A stretch of DNA of 64,000 nt, taken from Silicimonas sp. Lineage in GTDB: Bacteria > Pseudomonadota > Alphaproteobacteria > Rhodobacterales > Rhodobacteraceae. A model generated the notes under the pieces. The model was not told where the DNA came from, ran no database searches, and worked only from the letters and a program-made list of their open reading frames with translations. Within the stretch, counting starts at the first letter, position 1, and each line of letters begins with the position of its first letter. Position numbers and translations under genes: made by a program. Below are positions 1-8,204 of this stretch, piece by piece. The DNA is taken from assembly GCA_022824525.1 (NCBI GenBank), contig JAJDZT010000063.1, forward strand, positions 1 through 64,000, written 5' to 3'.

Positions 1-73
1 TCAGGTTCGAGAGATCCATTGCGGCCTCTGATTCGATTTCAGTCAGAAAACGTCATAGACGGTTGACAGAAGA

Positions 74-1084
74 ATGTCCAGCCTGTTCAGAAAACCCAAT
101 GTAAAAATAGACGATCATGCACAGAAAAAATTCGCCGTGCTAAGCGTATCTCCTGACGGTTCGCACTTGGCCTCTGCGTCCTGGGACGGTTCGGTTGGTT
201 TGTGGAGCCTGCCGGACGGCGCTCTGGTCGCAATGATGACGGGCCATGGAGGTGTCGTGAATGACGTTGCCTTTTCAAGCGACGGCGCACTTCTCTATTC
301 CGCGTCCGCGGATGGCACCATCCGTGTCTGGCGCGTGTCGGAGGCATCGGAAACGCGCCAACTCGTGCAGCACGGCTTCGGAGTGAACAAACTTCTTCTC
401 GGCAGCGGCTGGCTTGCCTATGGCGCGGTGGACGGAGGCACTCGCGTCATCGACCCGGATAGCGGAGAGGAGATCGCCGACCTTACGCTGGACCGACGCC
501 CAATCCTGTCTATGGCGACCCGTCCCGATGGCGGCGAGATTGCAGTCGGGGACGGCGAAGGCTTCGTGATGACCGTTTCAACCGAAAGCTGGTCGATCAC
601 CGGGGACTATCAGGCAGCAGGCAAAGGTCCGGTTTGGGCTCTGGCCTATTCCGGCGATGGCGAGAGCCTTCTTGCGGGTGGTATCGACGACGCCGCTTAC
701 ATCTGGCCGGCACATAACACGCTCGACGCCCCGATCATGGCGACCGAGGAGCGCGGCTTTCTGCGCGACCCGGACGCCATGTCAAACGGGGAACGACAAT
801 TCCGCCGCAAATGCTCCATCTGCCATAGCCTGACGGACGATGGCGCCCGCCGCGCGGGACCGCATCTTGGCGGCTTGTTCGGACGCCCCGCAGGCAGTGT
901 GGAAGGATACAGGTATTCCGAAACCGTCGCAGGGCTTGGTTTCGATTGGAACGAGACAACTGTCGATCAACTGTTCGATCTGGGTCCTGACCACTTCATT
1001 CCCGGCTCAAAAATGCCTATGCAGGTTATTGCGAAGCCGGAAGATCGCGCAGACCTGATCGCTTTCCTGAAGGACAACACGTGA
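74..1084 (+). CDS. WD40-repeat protein with C-terminal cytochrome c domain, no visible signal peptide
   Basis: The protein has 336 residues. Residues about 20-225 contain WD40-type blades (motifs such as SASWDGSVGLW and SASADGTIRVW), consistent with a partial beta-propeller. Residues 240-336 form a class I cytochrome c domain with one haem motif, CSICH, at about 247-251 and a possible methionine ligand in KMPM near 314. Such fusions are normally periplasmic redox proteins, because haem is attached after Sec export. Here the N-terminus is polar and has no hydrophobic signal segment. All three plus-strand frames upstream close soon: this frame has stops at 29-31 and 53-55, and the other two stop at 64-66 and 114-116. 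The N-terminus therefore looks lost or replaced. The next gene starts 10 bp downstream, which suggests an operon. The domain call is firm; whether the product works is doubtful. Confidence 0.8.
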   Translation: MSSLFRKPNVKIDDHAQKKFAVLSVSPDGSHLASASWDGSVGLWSLPDGALVAMMTGHGGVVNDVAFSSDGALLYSASADGTIRVWRVSEASETRQLVQHGFGVNKLLLGSGWLAYGAVDGGTRVIDPDSGEEIADLTLDRRPILSMATRPDGGEIAVGDGEGFVMTVSTESWSITGDYQAAGKGPVWALAYSGDGESLLAGGIDDAAYIWPAHNTLDAPIMATEERGFLRDPDAMSNGERQFRRKCSICHSLTDDGARRAGPHLGGLFGRPAGSVEGYRYSETVAGLGFDWNETTVDQLFDLGPDHFIPGSKMPMQVIAKPEDRADLIAFLKDNT

Positions 1085-1094
1085 GGAAACAGCC

Positions 1095-1220
1095 ATGAAA
1101 GCCATGATGAGCGCGTTTGTCGTAATGGGCCTGATCTCAGTCGGGGCCTACTACGGACTTCACGAAGCCGGATTCGGTTCCGGTGAACGCCAGTCGTCCC
1201 CCAGCGTACGCATCGATTGA
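1095..1220 (+). CDS. Small single-pass membrane protein, 41 residues
   Basis: The ATG lies 10 bp after the stop of the WD40-cytochrome gene, with AGGAAAC upstream as a weak ribosome site. The peptide starts MKAMMSAFVVMG and has one hydrophobic segment (about residues 5-22) followed by a short polar tail ending VRID. It is too small for most gene finders. I believe related small proteins follow cytochrome c genes in Rhodobacterales, but I recall no function. Its stop codon TGA overlaps the next start by one base (TGATG), a sign of translational coupling with the PLDc_N-like protein. Confidence 0.6.
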   Translation: MKAMMSAFVVMGLISVGAYYGLHEAGFGSGERQSSPSVRID

Positions 1221-1402
1221 TGATCGAGTATCTGGGTCTCTGGATACTACTGGCGCTGACCTTGAACATGTGGGCGCTTTTGTCGGTCATTGGATCTCGC
1301 GCAAAGCTATTATCCAAGTTTCTTTGGGCCGCGGCGCTTTTGTGTTTGCCGGGGCTGGCCTTCTTTGCCTGGTACCTGGGTGGTCCGCGCCAACAATCTT
1401 GA
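1220..1402 (+). CDS. PLDc_N-like small membrane protein
   Basis: The protein has 60 residues from the ATG that overlaps the preceding TGA by one base. It has two hydrophobic helices (about 5-22 and 34-52) separated by a short polar loop. The second helix reads LCLPGLAFFAWYLGGPR, resembling the PLDc_N family (membrane helices found at the N-terminus of some phospholipase D-like proteins and also as stand-alone short proteins). The family is a membrane anchor without known enzymatic activity. A TTG one codon upstream is a less likely start. It is probably co-transcribed with the WD40-cytochrome gene. Confidence 0.55.
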   Translation: MIEYLGLWILLALTLNMWALLSVIGSRAKLLSKFLWAAALLCLPGLAFFAWYLGGPRQQS

Positions 1403-1509
1403 ACACGCGTTGCGGGGTTTCTCGCCATAGCGCAAAGATGCGTCGTGAATAAGCGATTCAGCTTTGTTCCAAAACGCGCTAGGGAAGGGCAAACCACCTT
1501 AGGTGACCT

Positions 1510-2190
1510 ATGCACATCGGCATTTTGCAATGCGGCCATTTCCCGACGGCCGACGGCTACCCTGAACAGGCCTATGGCGATCTTTACGCCAGGCTTCTGG
1601 CGGGTCGTGGCCTGACATTCACAACGTGGTCGGTCGTTGACATGGAGTTTCCCGGCGACGTGCGCGATGCCGAAGGCTGGCTTGTGACCGGCTCCAAGCA
1701 CGGAGCTTATGAAGACCACCCGTTCATTCCGCCGCTCGAAACCTTCGTTCGCGAGGCTTATGCGCAGGACATCCCGCTCGTCGGCATCTGCTTCGGACAC
1801 CAGATGATAGCGCAGGCGCTTGGCGGTAAAGTCGAGAAGTTCGAAGGAGGCTGGTCCTTGGGTCGTCAGACGTACCAGATCGAAGGCAAGGATGTTGCTC
1901 TGAACGCATGGCATCAGGATCAGGTGACCCGCATTCCGGACGAAGCACGGACCATCGGCAGCAGCGACTTCTGCGAACACGCGGCATTGGCCTACAAGGG
2001 CCGCGCCTTCTCCGTTCAGGGTCATCCGGAATTCGAAGACGGCGAGATCGATCTGCTGCTCAATGTGCGGCGTGCCGCACTTTCAGAGGACCAGGCTCGC
2101 GAGGTGCGAAGCAATCTGGGCAAGCCAATGTCAAACTCACTTCTCGCCGATCAGATTGCAGCATTTTTTAAGGAGCCAGCCCATGTCTGA
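1510..2190 (+). CDS. Class I glutamine amidotransferase (GATase1)
   Basis: The protein has 226 residues and is a stand-alone class I glutamine amidotransferase domain similar to the glutaminase half of GMP synthase. The nucleophile elbow GICFGHQ (Cys near residue 97) and the catalytic His-Glu in QGHPEFE are both present. It overlaps the next gene by 8 bp, so the two are translated together. That gene is a glutamine-synthetase-like ligase, followed by a FAD oxidase of the gamma-glutamylputrescine oxidase type. The context suggests amide hydrolysis or transfer in gamma-glutamylated amine catabolism. It is not of the C26 type seen in E. coli PuuD, so the exact substrate is unknown. The start ATG has a weak AGGTGACCT site upstream. 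Confidence 0.8.
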   Translation: MHIGILQCGHFPTADGYPEQAYGDLYARLLAGRGLTFTTWSVVDMEFPGDVRDAEGWLVTGSKHGAYEDHPFIPPLETFVREAYAQDIPLVGICFGHQMIAQALGGKVEKFEGGWSLGRQTYQIEGKDVALNAWHQDQVTRIPDEARTIGSSDFCEHAALAYKGRAFSVQGHPEFEDGEIDLLLNVRRAALSEDQAREVRSNLGKPMSNSLLADQIAAFFKEPAHV

Positions 2191-3541
2191 TTGGCTAGAC
2201 GAAGCTCCGGAGGCCGCGCGCAGCTATGTCGAAGGACATAAGCTGGACGAGATCGAATGCCTGATTTCCGATCTCTCCGGCATCGCGCGCGGGAAAGCAA
2301 TGCCCGCCTCCAAGTTCGCGCGCCAAACCCATTTCTACCTGCCCAACTCGATCTACTATCAGACGATCACCGGCGGTTGGTCAGATGATGCCGCCATCGA
2401 CGGCTTCACCGAACCCGACATGGTTCTGAAGCCTGACTATTCGACGGCAAGCGCGGCCCCTTGGACAGCGGACTGGACCATGCAGGTCATCCACGATGCT
2501 TACAGCAAGACCGGGGAACCTGTTCCCTACACGCCTCGCAATGTCCTGAAACGTGTCGTGGACCTCTATCTGGAAAAAGGCTGGAAACCAGTTGTCGCGC
2601 CCGAAATGGAGTTCTACCTCGTCGCGCGCAACGTGGACCCGGCACAGGAAATCCGCGCGATGACAGGCCGCTCGGGCCGACCGGCAGCGGCGCGCCAGGC
2701 CTATTCCGTCTCGGCGGTTGATGAATTCGGCCCGGTGATCGACGACATCTACGACTTTGCGGAGGCGCAAGGGTTCGAGATTGACGGCATCACGCAGGAA
2801 GGCGGCGCCGGGCAATTGGAGATCAACCTCCGACACGGTCACCCGGTCAAGCTGGCCGACGAGATCTTCTATTTCAAACGTCTCATCCGGGAAGCCGCGC
2901 TCCGCCACGACTGCTTCGCTACCTTCATGGCCAAGCCGATCGAGGGTGAACCGGGCTCCGCCATGCACATCCACCATTCTGTTTTGTCGACAGAGACCGG
3001 AAAGAACATTTTTACTGGCGATGCGGATGATGAGACGCCCGAATTCATGCACTTTATTGGCGGCCTGCAACACTACATGCCCGCCGCGACGATCCTGTTC
3101 GCTCCTTACGTGAACTCCTTCCGGCGTTACGTGAAAGACCACGCGGCCCCCATCAATGTGGAGTGGGGGCGTGACAATCGCACCACCGCGATCCGTGTTC
3201 CGGTCGCCGACCCGCAGGCACGGCGCGCCGAAAACCGCATCGCCGGCATGGACTGCAATCCGTATCTGGGCATCGCGGCTTCCCTCGCTTGCGGGTATCT
3301 CGGCATGGTCGAGCAAATCGAACCGAAGCCCGAATTCACCGGTGACGCCTACGATGCCGAAGAAGAACTTCCACGAGGTATCTATGCTGCACTCGACGAG
3401 TTCTCAGCGTCTGCACCATTGCGCGGTGTGTTGGGCGAAGATTTCTGCCGCGTTTACGCGGGTGTCAAAGCCAGCGAGTACGATGAGTTCCTTCAAGTGA
3501 TCTCGCCTTGGGAACGCGAACACCTGCTTCTCAACGTCTGA
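2183..3541 (+). CDS. Glutamine-synthetase family protein, gamma-glutamylpolyamine synthetase type
   Basis: The protein has 452 residues from the ATG that overlaps the amidotransferase stop by 8 bp, with AAGGAG upstream. It has the full glutamine synthetase fold: an N-terminal beta-grasp region, then a catalytic region with PEMEFYLV (metal-binding Glu), GQLEINLRHG, the SAMHIHHSV histidine loop and NRTTAIRVPVADPQARRAENR. These match the PuuA-like subgroup, which joins glutamate to putrescine or other amines using ATP in the cytoplasm. The FAD oxidase starts 1 bp after its stop, as expected for the Puu pathway. No aldehyde dehydrogenase (PuuC role) is in the window. An earlier in-frame ATG lies inside the upstream gene and lacks a ribosome site. 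Confidence 0.85.
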   Translation: MSDWLDEAPEAARSYVEGHKLDEIECLISDLSGIARGKAMPASKFARQTHFYLPNSIYYQTITGGWSDDAAIDGFTEPDMVLKPDYSTASAAPWTADWTMQVIHDAYSKTGEPVPYTPRNVLKRVVDLYLEKGWKPVVAPEMEFYLVARNVDPAQEIRAMTGRSGRPAAARQAYSVSAVDEFGPVIDDIYDFAEAQGFEIDGITQEGGAGQLEINLRHGHPVKLADEIFYFKRLIREAALRHDCFATFMAKPIEGEPGSAMHIHHSVLSTETGKNIFTGDADDETPEFMHFIGGLQHYMPAATILFAPYVNSFRRYVKDHAAPINVEWGRDNRTTAIRVPVADPQARRAENRIAGMDCNPYLGIAASLACGYLGMVEQIEPKPEFTGDAYDAEEELPRGIYAALDEFSASAPLRGVLGEDFCRVYAGVKASEYDEFLQVISPWEREHLLLNV

Positions 3542-3542
3542 G

Positions 3543-4835
3543 ATGAACCCGCTCTATCGCAACGATCCGCCCGGCAGCTTTCCCGCCAGTTACTACGCGG
3601 CAACGGCTGAGCTTGGCCCGGAGCGCCCGGCCCTTCAAACCGACATCACCGTAGATATCGCCGTGATCGGTGGCGGTTTCACGGGGCTTTCGACGGCCTT
3701 GCACGCCGCGGAGAAGGGGTTCTCGGTCGCAGTGCTCGAAGCGCATCGCGTTGGCTTCGGTGCGTCTGGCCGAAACGGCGGGCAGGCGGGCACAGGTTGG
3801 AACATGGATCAGCGTGACCTTGCGAAAGCGCTCGGCGCGGATGATGCGCGCAAGCTCTGGGACATCACCGTGGAGGCCAAGGCGCTCACGCGTGATCTCG
3901 TCGCCAAGCACGCGCCGGAAGCCACCTTCAAGCCGGGCGTTCTTCACGGTCATTGGAGCAAGTCAGGGGCCGAGGACGCGCGCGTCTACGGCGACTGGCT
4001 TCAGGAACACTACGACTACCCATCAGAATACCTCGACAGCGATGCCTTCCAGAGCATTTGCCATAGTCCGGTCTACGCGGGCGGTCTTCTTGACCATGAC
4101 GCCGGTCATCTGCACCCGCTGCGATATGTGCTCGGACTTGGTCGTGCAGCCGAAGCCGCCGGTGCTCAAATCTTCGAGCGGACAGAAGCGACAGGCGTGA
4201 ACGGGACTGTCGTTGAAACCACCGGGGGCACCGTCACCGCCAAGCACGTTGTCATCGCCGGGAACGGCTACTTGCCCGACCTCGCCGACGATATCTCGGC
4301 TCGCGTTATGCCCATCAACAGTTTCATCGCCGCGACTGAGCCATTGGGAGACCGCGCCAACGATGTGTTGTCCCAAGATATCGCCGTTGCCGACGACAAG
4401 TTCGTCGTCAACTACTACCGGCTGAGCGAAGATAAGCGTTTGCTCTTCGGCGGGCGCGAGAGCTATTCCATCGGCTTCCCGACCGACATCAACACCGCAC
4501 TTGTCAAGCGGATGGAACATCTCTTTCCCCAACTGAAGGGCGTGGGCATCGACTATAGCTGGGGCGGCACGCTTGGGATCACCATGACCCGCCTGCCGAT
4601 GGTGCGCCGCATTGGTCCTTCGACGATCGCGGCGGCAGGTTTCTCCGGTCACGGCGTCGCGATCACGGGGCTGGTTGGCAAGATCATCGCCGAAGCCATC
4701 GCTGGTCACGAAGCCCGGTTTGATCTGCTCGGCAAACTTCCGGTTTCGCGTTTCCCGGGCGGGAAACATGCGCGCGCCCCGCTCCTCACGCTCGCGATGA
4801 CGTGGTACGCGTTGCGAGACCGGCTGGGGATCTAG
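3543..4835 (+). CDS. FAD-dependent oxidoreductase, gamma-glutamylputrescine oxidase-like
   Basis: The protein has 430 residues and belongs to the DAO family of flavoprotein oxidases. The dinucleotide-binding motif AVIGGGFTGLS lies at residues 40-50, followed by the GASGRNGGQ segment characteristic of the PuuB/OrdL group. Near the C-terminus AAGFSGHGVAITGLVGK is the usual second FAD contact. Members oxidise gamma-glutamyl-amines to aldehydes with release of hydrogen peroxide. It starts 1 bp after the ligase stop, so the three genes from 1510 form one operon. The substrate (putrescine or another amine) is inferred only from family and neighbours. Confidence 0.85.
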   Translation: MNPLYRNDPPGSFPASYYAATAELGPERPALQTDITVDIAVIGGGFTGLSTALHAAEKGFSVAVLEAHRVGFGASGRNGGQAGTGWNMDQRDLAKALGADDARKLWDITVEAKALTRDLVAKHAPEATFKPGVLHGHWSKSGAEDARVYGDWLQEHYDYPSEYLDSDAFQSICHSPVYAGGLLDHDAGHLHPLRYVLGLGRAAEAAGAQIFERTEATGVNGTVVETTGGTVTAKHVVIAGNGYLPDLADDISARVMPINSFIAATEPLGDRANDVLSQDIAVADDKFVVNYYRLSEDKRLLFGGRESYSIGFPTDINTALVKRMEHLFPQLKGVGIDYSWGGTLGITMTRLPMVRRIGPSTIAAAGFSGHGVAITGLVGKIIAEAIAGHEARFDLLGKLPVSRFPGGKHARAPLLTLAMTWYALRDRLGI

Positions 4836-4847
4836 CGTCGTCCCACC

Positions 4848-4880
4848 TTCATCTCTTCAAAAATACGCAAATCCCGAAGG
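4848..4880 (-). repeat. Degenerate intergenic element, copy 1 of 4
   Basis: Read on the minus strand the segment gives CGGGATTTGCGTATTTTTG followed by AAGAGATGAA. It shares the CGGGAT...TATTTTT...AAGA-GAA layout with segments at 16484-16522 (plus), 24335-24375 (minus) and 53631-53682 (plus). All sit just beyond gene ends. This copy is the most diverged. Confidence 0.4.
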
Positions 4881-4887
4881 GAAGACG

Positions 4888-5619
4888 TTAGCGGAACATC
4901 CGGTAATAGAGCCAATCGGGGAGAAACTGGCTCAGCCGGAACATCGCCCCGAAATGCCATGGGAAATTCCGTGCAAAATCATCGCCTTGCATGTGATCCA
5001 CAAAAACGCGCGCAGCGTCTTCCGGTTCCATGATGAAGGGCATGGTGAAATTATTCTTGTCGGTCAGCCGCGTCTTGATGAAGCCCGGGTTGATAAGCTG
5101 AACCTCAACGCCGGTATTCCGAAGGTCGGCATAAAGCGTCTCTGCCAGTGACATGATCCCGGCCTTCGATGCGCCATAGCCGTTGGCACCCGGCAAACCA
5201 CGAAAGCCCGAAAGCGATCCCGTCAGGACAATGTGACCTTTGTCTCGTGCCACCATCGGTGGGAGCACATGGCCCAACACACGCGCCGCGCCGGTCAGGT
5301 TGACATCGATCATCGTGGCAACCTTCTCGCCGTCGAACTCGGATGCGCCAAGCGGCCAGTAGACCCCGGCGAGGTAGACCATTCCGTCAATCTCGCCCAC
5401 GGCCTCGGCGGCCTTGGCCACGCTGTCGGCATCCGCCACATCGACCGGGACGACCTCGGATTTCCCGGGCAATTCGGCTGAGAGCGTTTCCAGTTCCTCA
5501 GTGCTTCGTGCACTCAGGATGACATCGGCACCGGTCTTTGAGATCTCCTGTGCAACGGCCCGTCCAAGCCCTTGGCTCGCGCCCACAAGCCAATACCGTT
5601 TACCGGGCCAGTCTCTCAT
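4888..5619 (-). CDS. Short-chain dehydrogenase/reductase (SDR)
   Basis: The protein has 243 residues from the ATG 1 bp past the DUF3833 stop. It is a classical SDR with the NAD(P)-binding glycine motif VGASQGLG at 12-19, NxxG-like and LAG segments near 84, the catalytic Ser near 135-137, and YxxxK as Y148-G-A-S-K152. It is the last gene of a five-gene minus-strand operon that starts at 9496. In Rhodobacter sphaeroides an SDR occupies the same place in the sigma-E-dependent cluster next to rpoE-chrR. Its substrate is unknown; a role in lipid modification under singlet oxygen stress is an inference from that context. Confidence 0.8.
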   Translation of the reverse strand: MRDWPGKRYWLVGASQGLGRAVAQEISKTGADVILSARSTEELETLSAELPGKSEVVPVDVADADSVAKAAEAVGEIDGMVYLAGVYWPLGASEFDGEKVATMIDVNLTGAARVLGHVLPPMVARDKGHIVLTGSLSGFRGLPGANGYGASKAGIMSLAETLYADLRNTGVEVQLINPGFIKTRLTDKNNFTMPFIMEPEDAARVFVDHMQGDDFARNFPWHFGAMFRLSQFLPDWLYYRMFR

Positions 5620-5620
5620 G

Positions 5621-6199
5621 TCAGGCGGCCTCCTGCCGTGCTGCCTTTTCAGGGTCGGGGCGCATGGTGGCGACAAGTTCGCCGACCTTGATGCCAAATT
5701 TCCGGAACTGGCTGCGGTTCATGATGGTTCCGTTGTCCAACAGATACATCCAGTCAACCACGTCCAGTTCGTGACCGCCACCACCTTCAGGCAGTTTGAT
5801 GCGATAGGCCAGCCGGACACCCGAGCCAGTCTGTTGACCGGTCCCAGACCCAACGAGGTCGTCTGCGTCCGCCGTGATCCGACCGGTCTCGTCCACCGAC
5901 AGCTTCCATTCCCGGTGCTGTTCGGTTCCGCTGTCATACTTGAAGTGCTCGCGCATGATACCGGAATTTCCATCCCACTCTGCCTCGAAATTCGCGGTGA
6001 AGCGGGACGAAACACGACCTGTGGGGCCATAGATGATGCCGTCGCAGAGCATTGGCCCGTTCAGGGTCTCGCGTATGTCGAACTCTGGTCCGACGGCGTA
6101 GTCGCCGGGCGTCTGCGCCAGGAAATCCATGCGTCGGCTGGCGAACCACACCAGTCCACCCATGACGGCAACGCCGATCAAGAAAGAAAATAGTTCCAT
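5621..6199 (-). CDS. DUF3833 family protein
   Basis: The protein has 192 residues. The N-terminus MELFSFLIGVAVMGGLVW is a membrane anchor, followed by a soluble beta-rich region containing LNGPMLCDGIIYGPTGR, FEAEWDG, and DVVDWMYLLDNGTIMNRS near the end. This matches DUF3833, a family whose function is not established. The start overlaps the upstream MFS stop by one base (TGATG) and the stop lies 1 bp before the SDR start, so it is embedded in a tightly coupled operon. The earlier part of the open frame would run into the MFS gene and is not used. Confidence 0.75.
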   Translation of the reverse strand: MELFSFLIGVAVMGGLVWFASRRMDFLAQTPGDYAVGPEFDIRETLNGPMLCDGIIYGPTGRVSSRFTANFEAEWDGNSGIMREHFKYDSGTEQHREWKLSVDETGRITADADDLVGSGTGQQTGSGVRLAYRIKLPEGGGGHELDVVDWMYLLDNGTIMNRSQFRKFGIKVGELVATMRPDPEKAARQEAA

Positions 6200-7452
6200 C
6201 ACTTTAGTCCTCGATTTAGGGCGGTTCCTCCGGGCGCTTCGATTGGCGTTGCCAACAGAAGCAGGAGAGCGACGATTTTCAGGCCGCTGGGCAAAACCGC
6301 GTAGGAGAGGGTGAGCGTGCTGAGTGCCTCTTCGGGTTGGGTCGTGGCACCCGCCTGAAACCCGGCTGCATCCAGAAGAGGCAGAAGGACGACAGCCGCA
6401 AAGGCGAGTGAGAACTTGGAAACGAAGGACCAAAGGCCGAAACCTTCCGCCGCTTCAGGGGCAATCTGCGCCATCCGCGTTGCGAAGAGTGCAGGCAAAA
6501 GCGTGAGATCGGCTCCGAGGGCCGCGCCGGAGAAGATGCAGATCACCGCGAATGCGGCGACATCGCCGGCACCTAGGAGCGCCGCCCAGACAAAGGACGC
6601 GATCGCAAGGCTCATGCCAAAGACCAGCGTGGGTTTGGCACCATATCGTTGCGCCAGGCGGCTCCAGATCGGGGCGGCCGCGGCGGCAGCAAGGAAGAAC
6701 AACAGAAGAAGCGGGCCTTCCCAACCGGGGGCGTCCAATCGGCTTTCGACGAAGAACAGGAAGAGCGTCGAGGTCACAGCCACCGGCGTCGCGTTCAAAA
6801 GTGCGATCAGAAGCAACCGCCGCGCCATAGGGTCGCCAAGAATGGGTTTCAGCCCGACGCCACCGGCGATCTCTATGCCGCGCCATTCGTGCCGCATCGC
6901 AAAGACCGCAACAGCGCAAATGATAACAAAAGCCACGGCGAAAAGCACAAAGGGCGCGCCGGTTACAGCCAGCAATGCCACCGGGGCGACCGCTGCGATC
7001 GATACGCCAAGAAGGGAACCGGTCTCCCGCCAGCCAGCCAGCCGGACATGGCCGTCTCCCTCAAGCGCACGTGCCTTGGACACACCTTCCGCGTAGAAGC
7101 TGATGGTCAGAAAGCTGAACGCCGAGAAGAGCAGAGCCAGCGTGATCGCGAACCACGCGATAGGTGCGATCGGCGGCGTCATGGCGAAAAGGCCCACCAT
7201 GGCCAGCGCCATGAGAGCGACGGCGACCGCGACGGCCACCCGACGGTGGTTGGAGAAACGACGCGAAAGCCAGCCCAGTACAGGGTCCTGGACGACATCG
7301 ACCAAACGCAGGAAGAAGAGGACTGTCCCAAGAGCCGCAAGGCTCACACCAAACTCGTCCACATAGAACTTCGGCGCATGGATGTAGATCGGGAGACCTG
7401 CCATCGCGAGCATGCCAGCGAACAGCGCGTAAGGGGCCAGCGACAGGTTCAT
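6199..7452 (-). CDS. MFS transporter, GPH/melibiose-carrier-like
   Basis: The protein has 417 residues with about 12 hydrophobic segments. The N-terminal stretch FGVSLAALGTVLFFLRL then DVVQDPVLGWLSRR resembles the DxxxDPxxGxxSDR signature of the glycoside-pentoside-hexuronide (MFS_2) carriers. The start overlaps the DUF1365 stop by 4 bp (ATGA). An MFS gene of this type is part of the sigma-E-associated operon in R. sphaeroides. The substrate is unknown, and association with a lipid-modifying operon suggests it may not move sugar. Confidence 0.75.
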   Translation of the reverse strand: MNLSLAPYALFAGMLAMAGLPIYIHAPKFYVDEFGVSLAALGTVLFFLRLVDVVQDPVLGWLSRRFSNHRRVAVAVAVALMALAMVGLFAMTPPIAPIAWFAITLALLFSAFSFLTISFYAEGVSKARALEGDGHVRLAGWRETGSLLGVSIAAVAPVALLAVTGAPFVLFAVAFVIICAVAVFAMRHEWRGIEIAGGVGLKPILGDPMARRLLLIALLNATPVAVTSTLFLFFVESRLDAPGWEGPLLLLFFLAAAAAAPIWSRLAQRYGAKPTLVFGMSLAIASFVWAALLGAGDVAAFAVICIFSGAALGADLTLLPALFATRMAQIAPEAAEGFGLWSFVSKFSLAFAAVVLLPLLDAAGFQAGATTQPEEALSTLTLSYAVLPSGLKIVALLLLLATPIEAPGGTALNRGLK

Positions 7453-8204
7453 CGCGATACCTCCTGCGCGGGAGGTTCAGGACGCGACCGGAAAGCAACG
7501 CCTTTCCACCAGAGCTTCAACGCCTGCCAGTGGATGAGACCCAAGACCCGGCGGCTGCCAAGAGGACGGCGGAGCATCGCGCCCAGGATCCCCCGGTTTG
7601 TCAAGGGCGCTCGCCGGCCGGTCAGCGTGGCAAGCAATCCGCTGTTTCCAGTCGTGTAGTCGATCCAGATGCCGATTTTTTCGTCATCGATGTCGAAGCG
7701 GAACGTGTAGCCGCCATCCACCGGCTGGAAAGGCGAGACGTAAAACACCTTTCGTGCCGCCAATGTGTCGGTTCGCGTGATCGGTGCGAAATCGTCATGG
7801 TGGCAAAGATAGGAATGACGGTCGCCATAGGTGTTTGTCACCTCAGCGATAACCGTGCGCAAGGCGGTATCCGCATCAGTGATCAGCCAGAACGAAACGG
7901 GGTTGAAGACGTGGCCGAAGACACGGGGCTGGGCGAGCAACTCAATCCGCCCGATTTCGAAAGGCACGTCTTTCAGAACTTCCCGAACCCAGCCGGTGCC
8001 GCGCCCGGCACCCGGCATGCCGCCGTGATCGCTGTCATGGAGAGAAAACACGCCGGACTTGTTGCGTCTGAAGAGGGACGGTCCGCGTTGCTCCTCTTCG
8101 GCATCCACCAGAACATAATCGACCGAATAGCGAAACGCGTTCTGCGTCTCGCCTTTCCGGCCATGGAACGTCACGCCCCGGATATGTTCCGGCGCGCGTG
8201 TCAT
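7449..8204 (-). CDS. DUF1365 family protein
   Basis: The protein has 251 residues. N-terminal HIRGVTFHGRKGETQNAF and FRYSVDYVLVDAE match the DUF1365 family, which starts with a (K/R)-HRR/HGRK-type motif and a VDY(V/L)LVD strand. The central VFNPVSFWLI and TNTYGDRHSYL motifs are also typical. DUF1365 genes are commonly paired with FAD-dependent amine oxidase-like genes and cyclopropane-fatty-acid synthase homologues. In R. sphaeroides the equivalent gene is sigma-E controlled and linked to fatty-acid modification. It overlaps both neighbours by 4 bp. The biochemical activity is not known to me. Confidence 0.8.
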   Translation of the reverse strand: MTRAPEHIRGVTFHGRKGETQNAFRYSVDYVLVDAEEEQRGPSLFRRNKSGVFSLHDSDHGGMPGAGRGTGWVREVLKDVPFEIGRIELLAQPRVFGHVFNPVSFWLITDADTALRTVIAEVTNTYGDRHSYLCHHDDFAPITRTDTLAARKVFYVSPFQPVDGGYTFRFDIDDEKIGIWIDYTTGNSGLLATLTGRRAPLTNRGILGAMLRRPLGSRRVLGLIHWQALKLWWKGVAFRSRPEPPAQEVSR

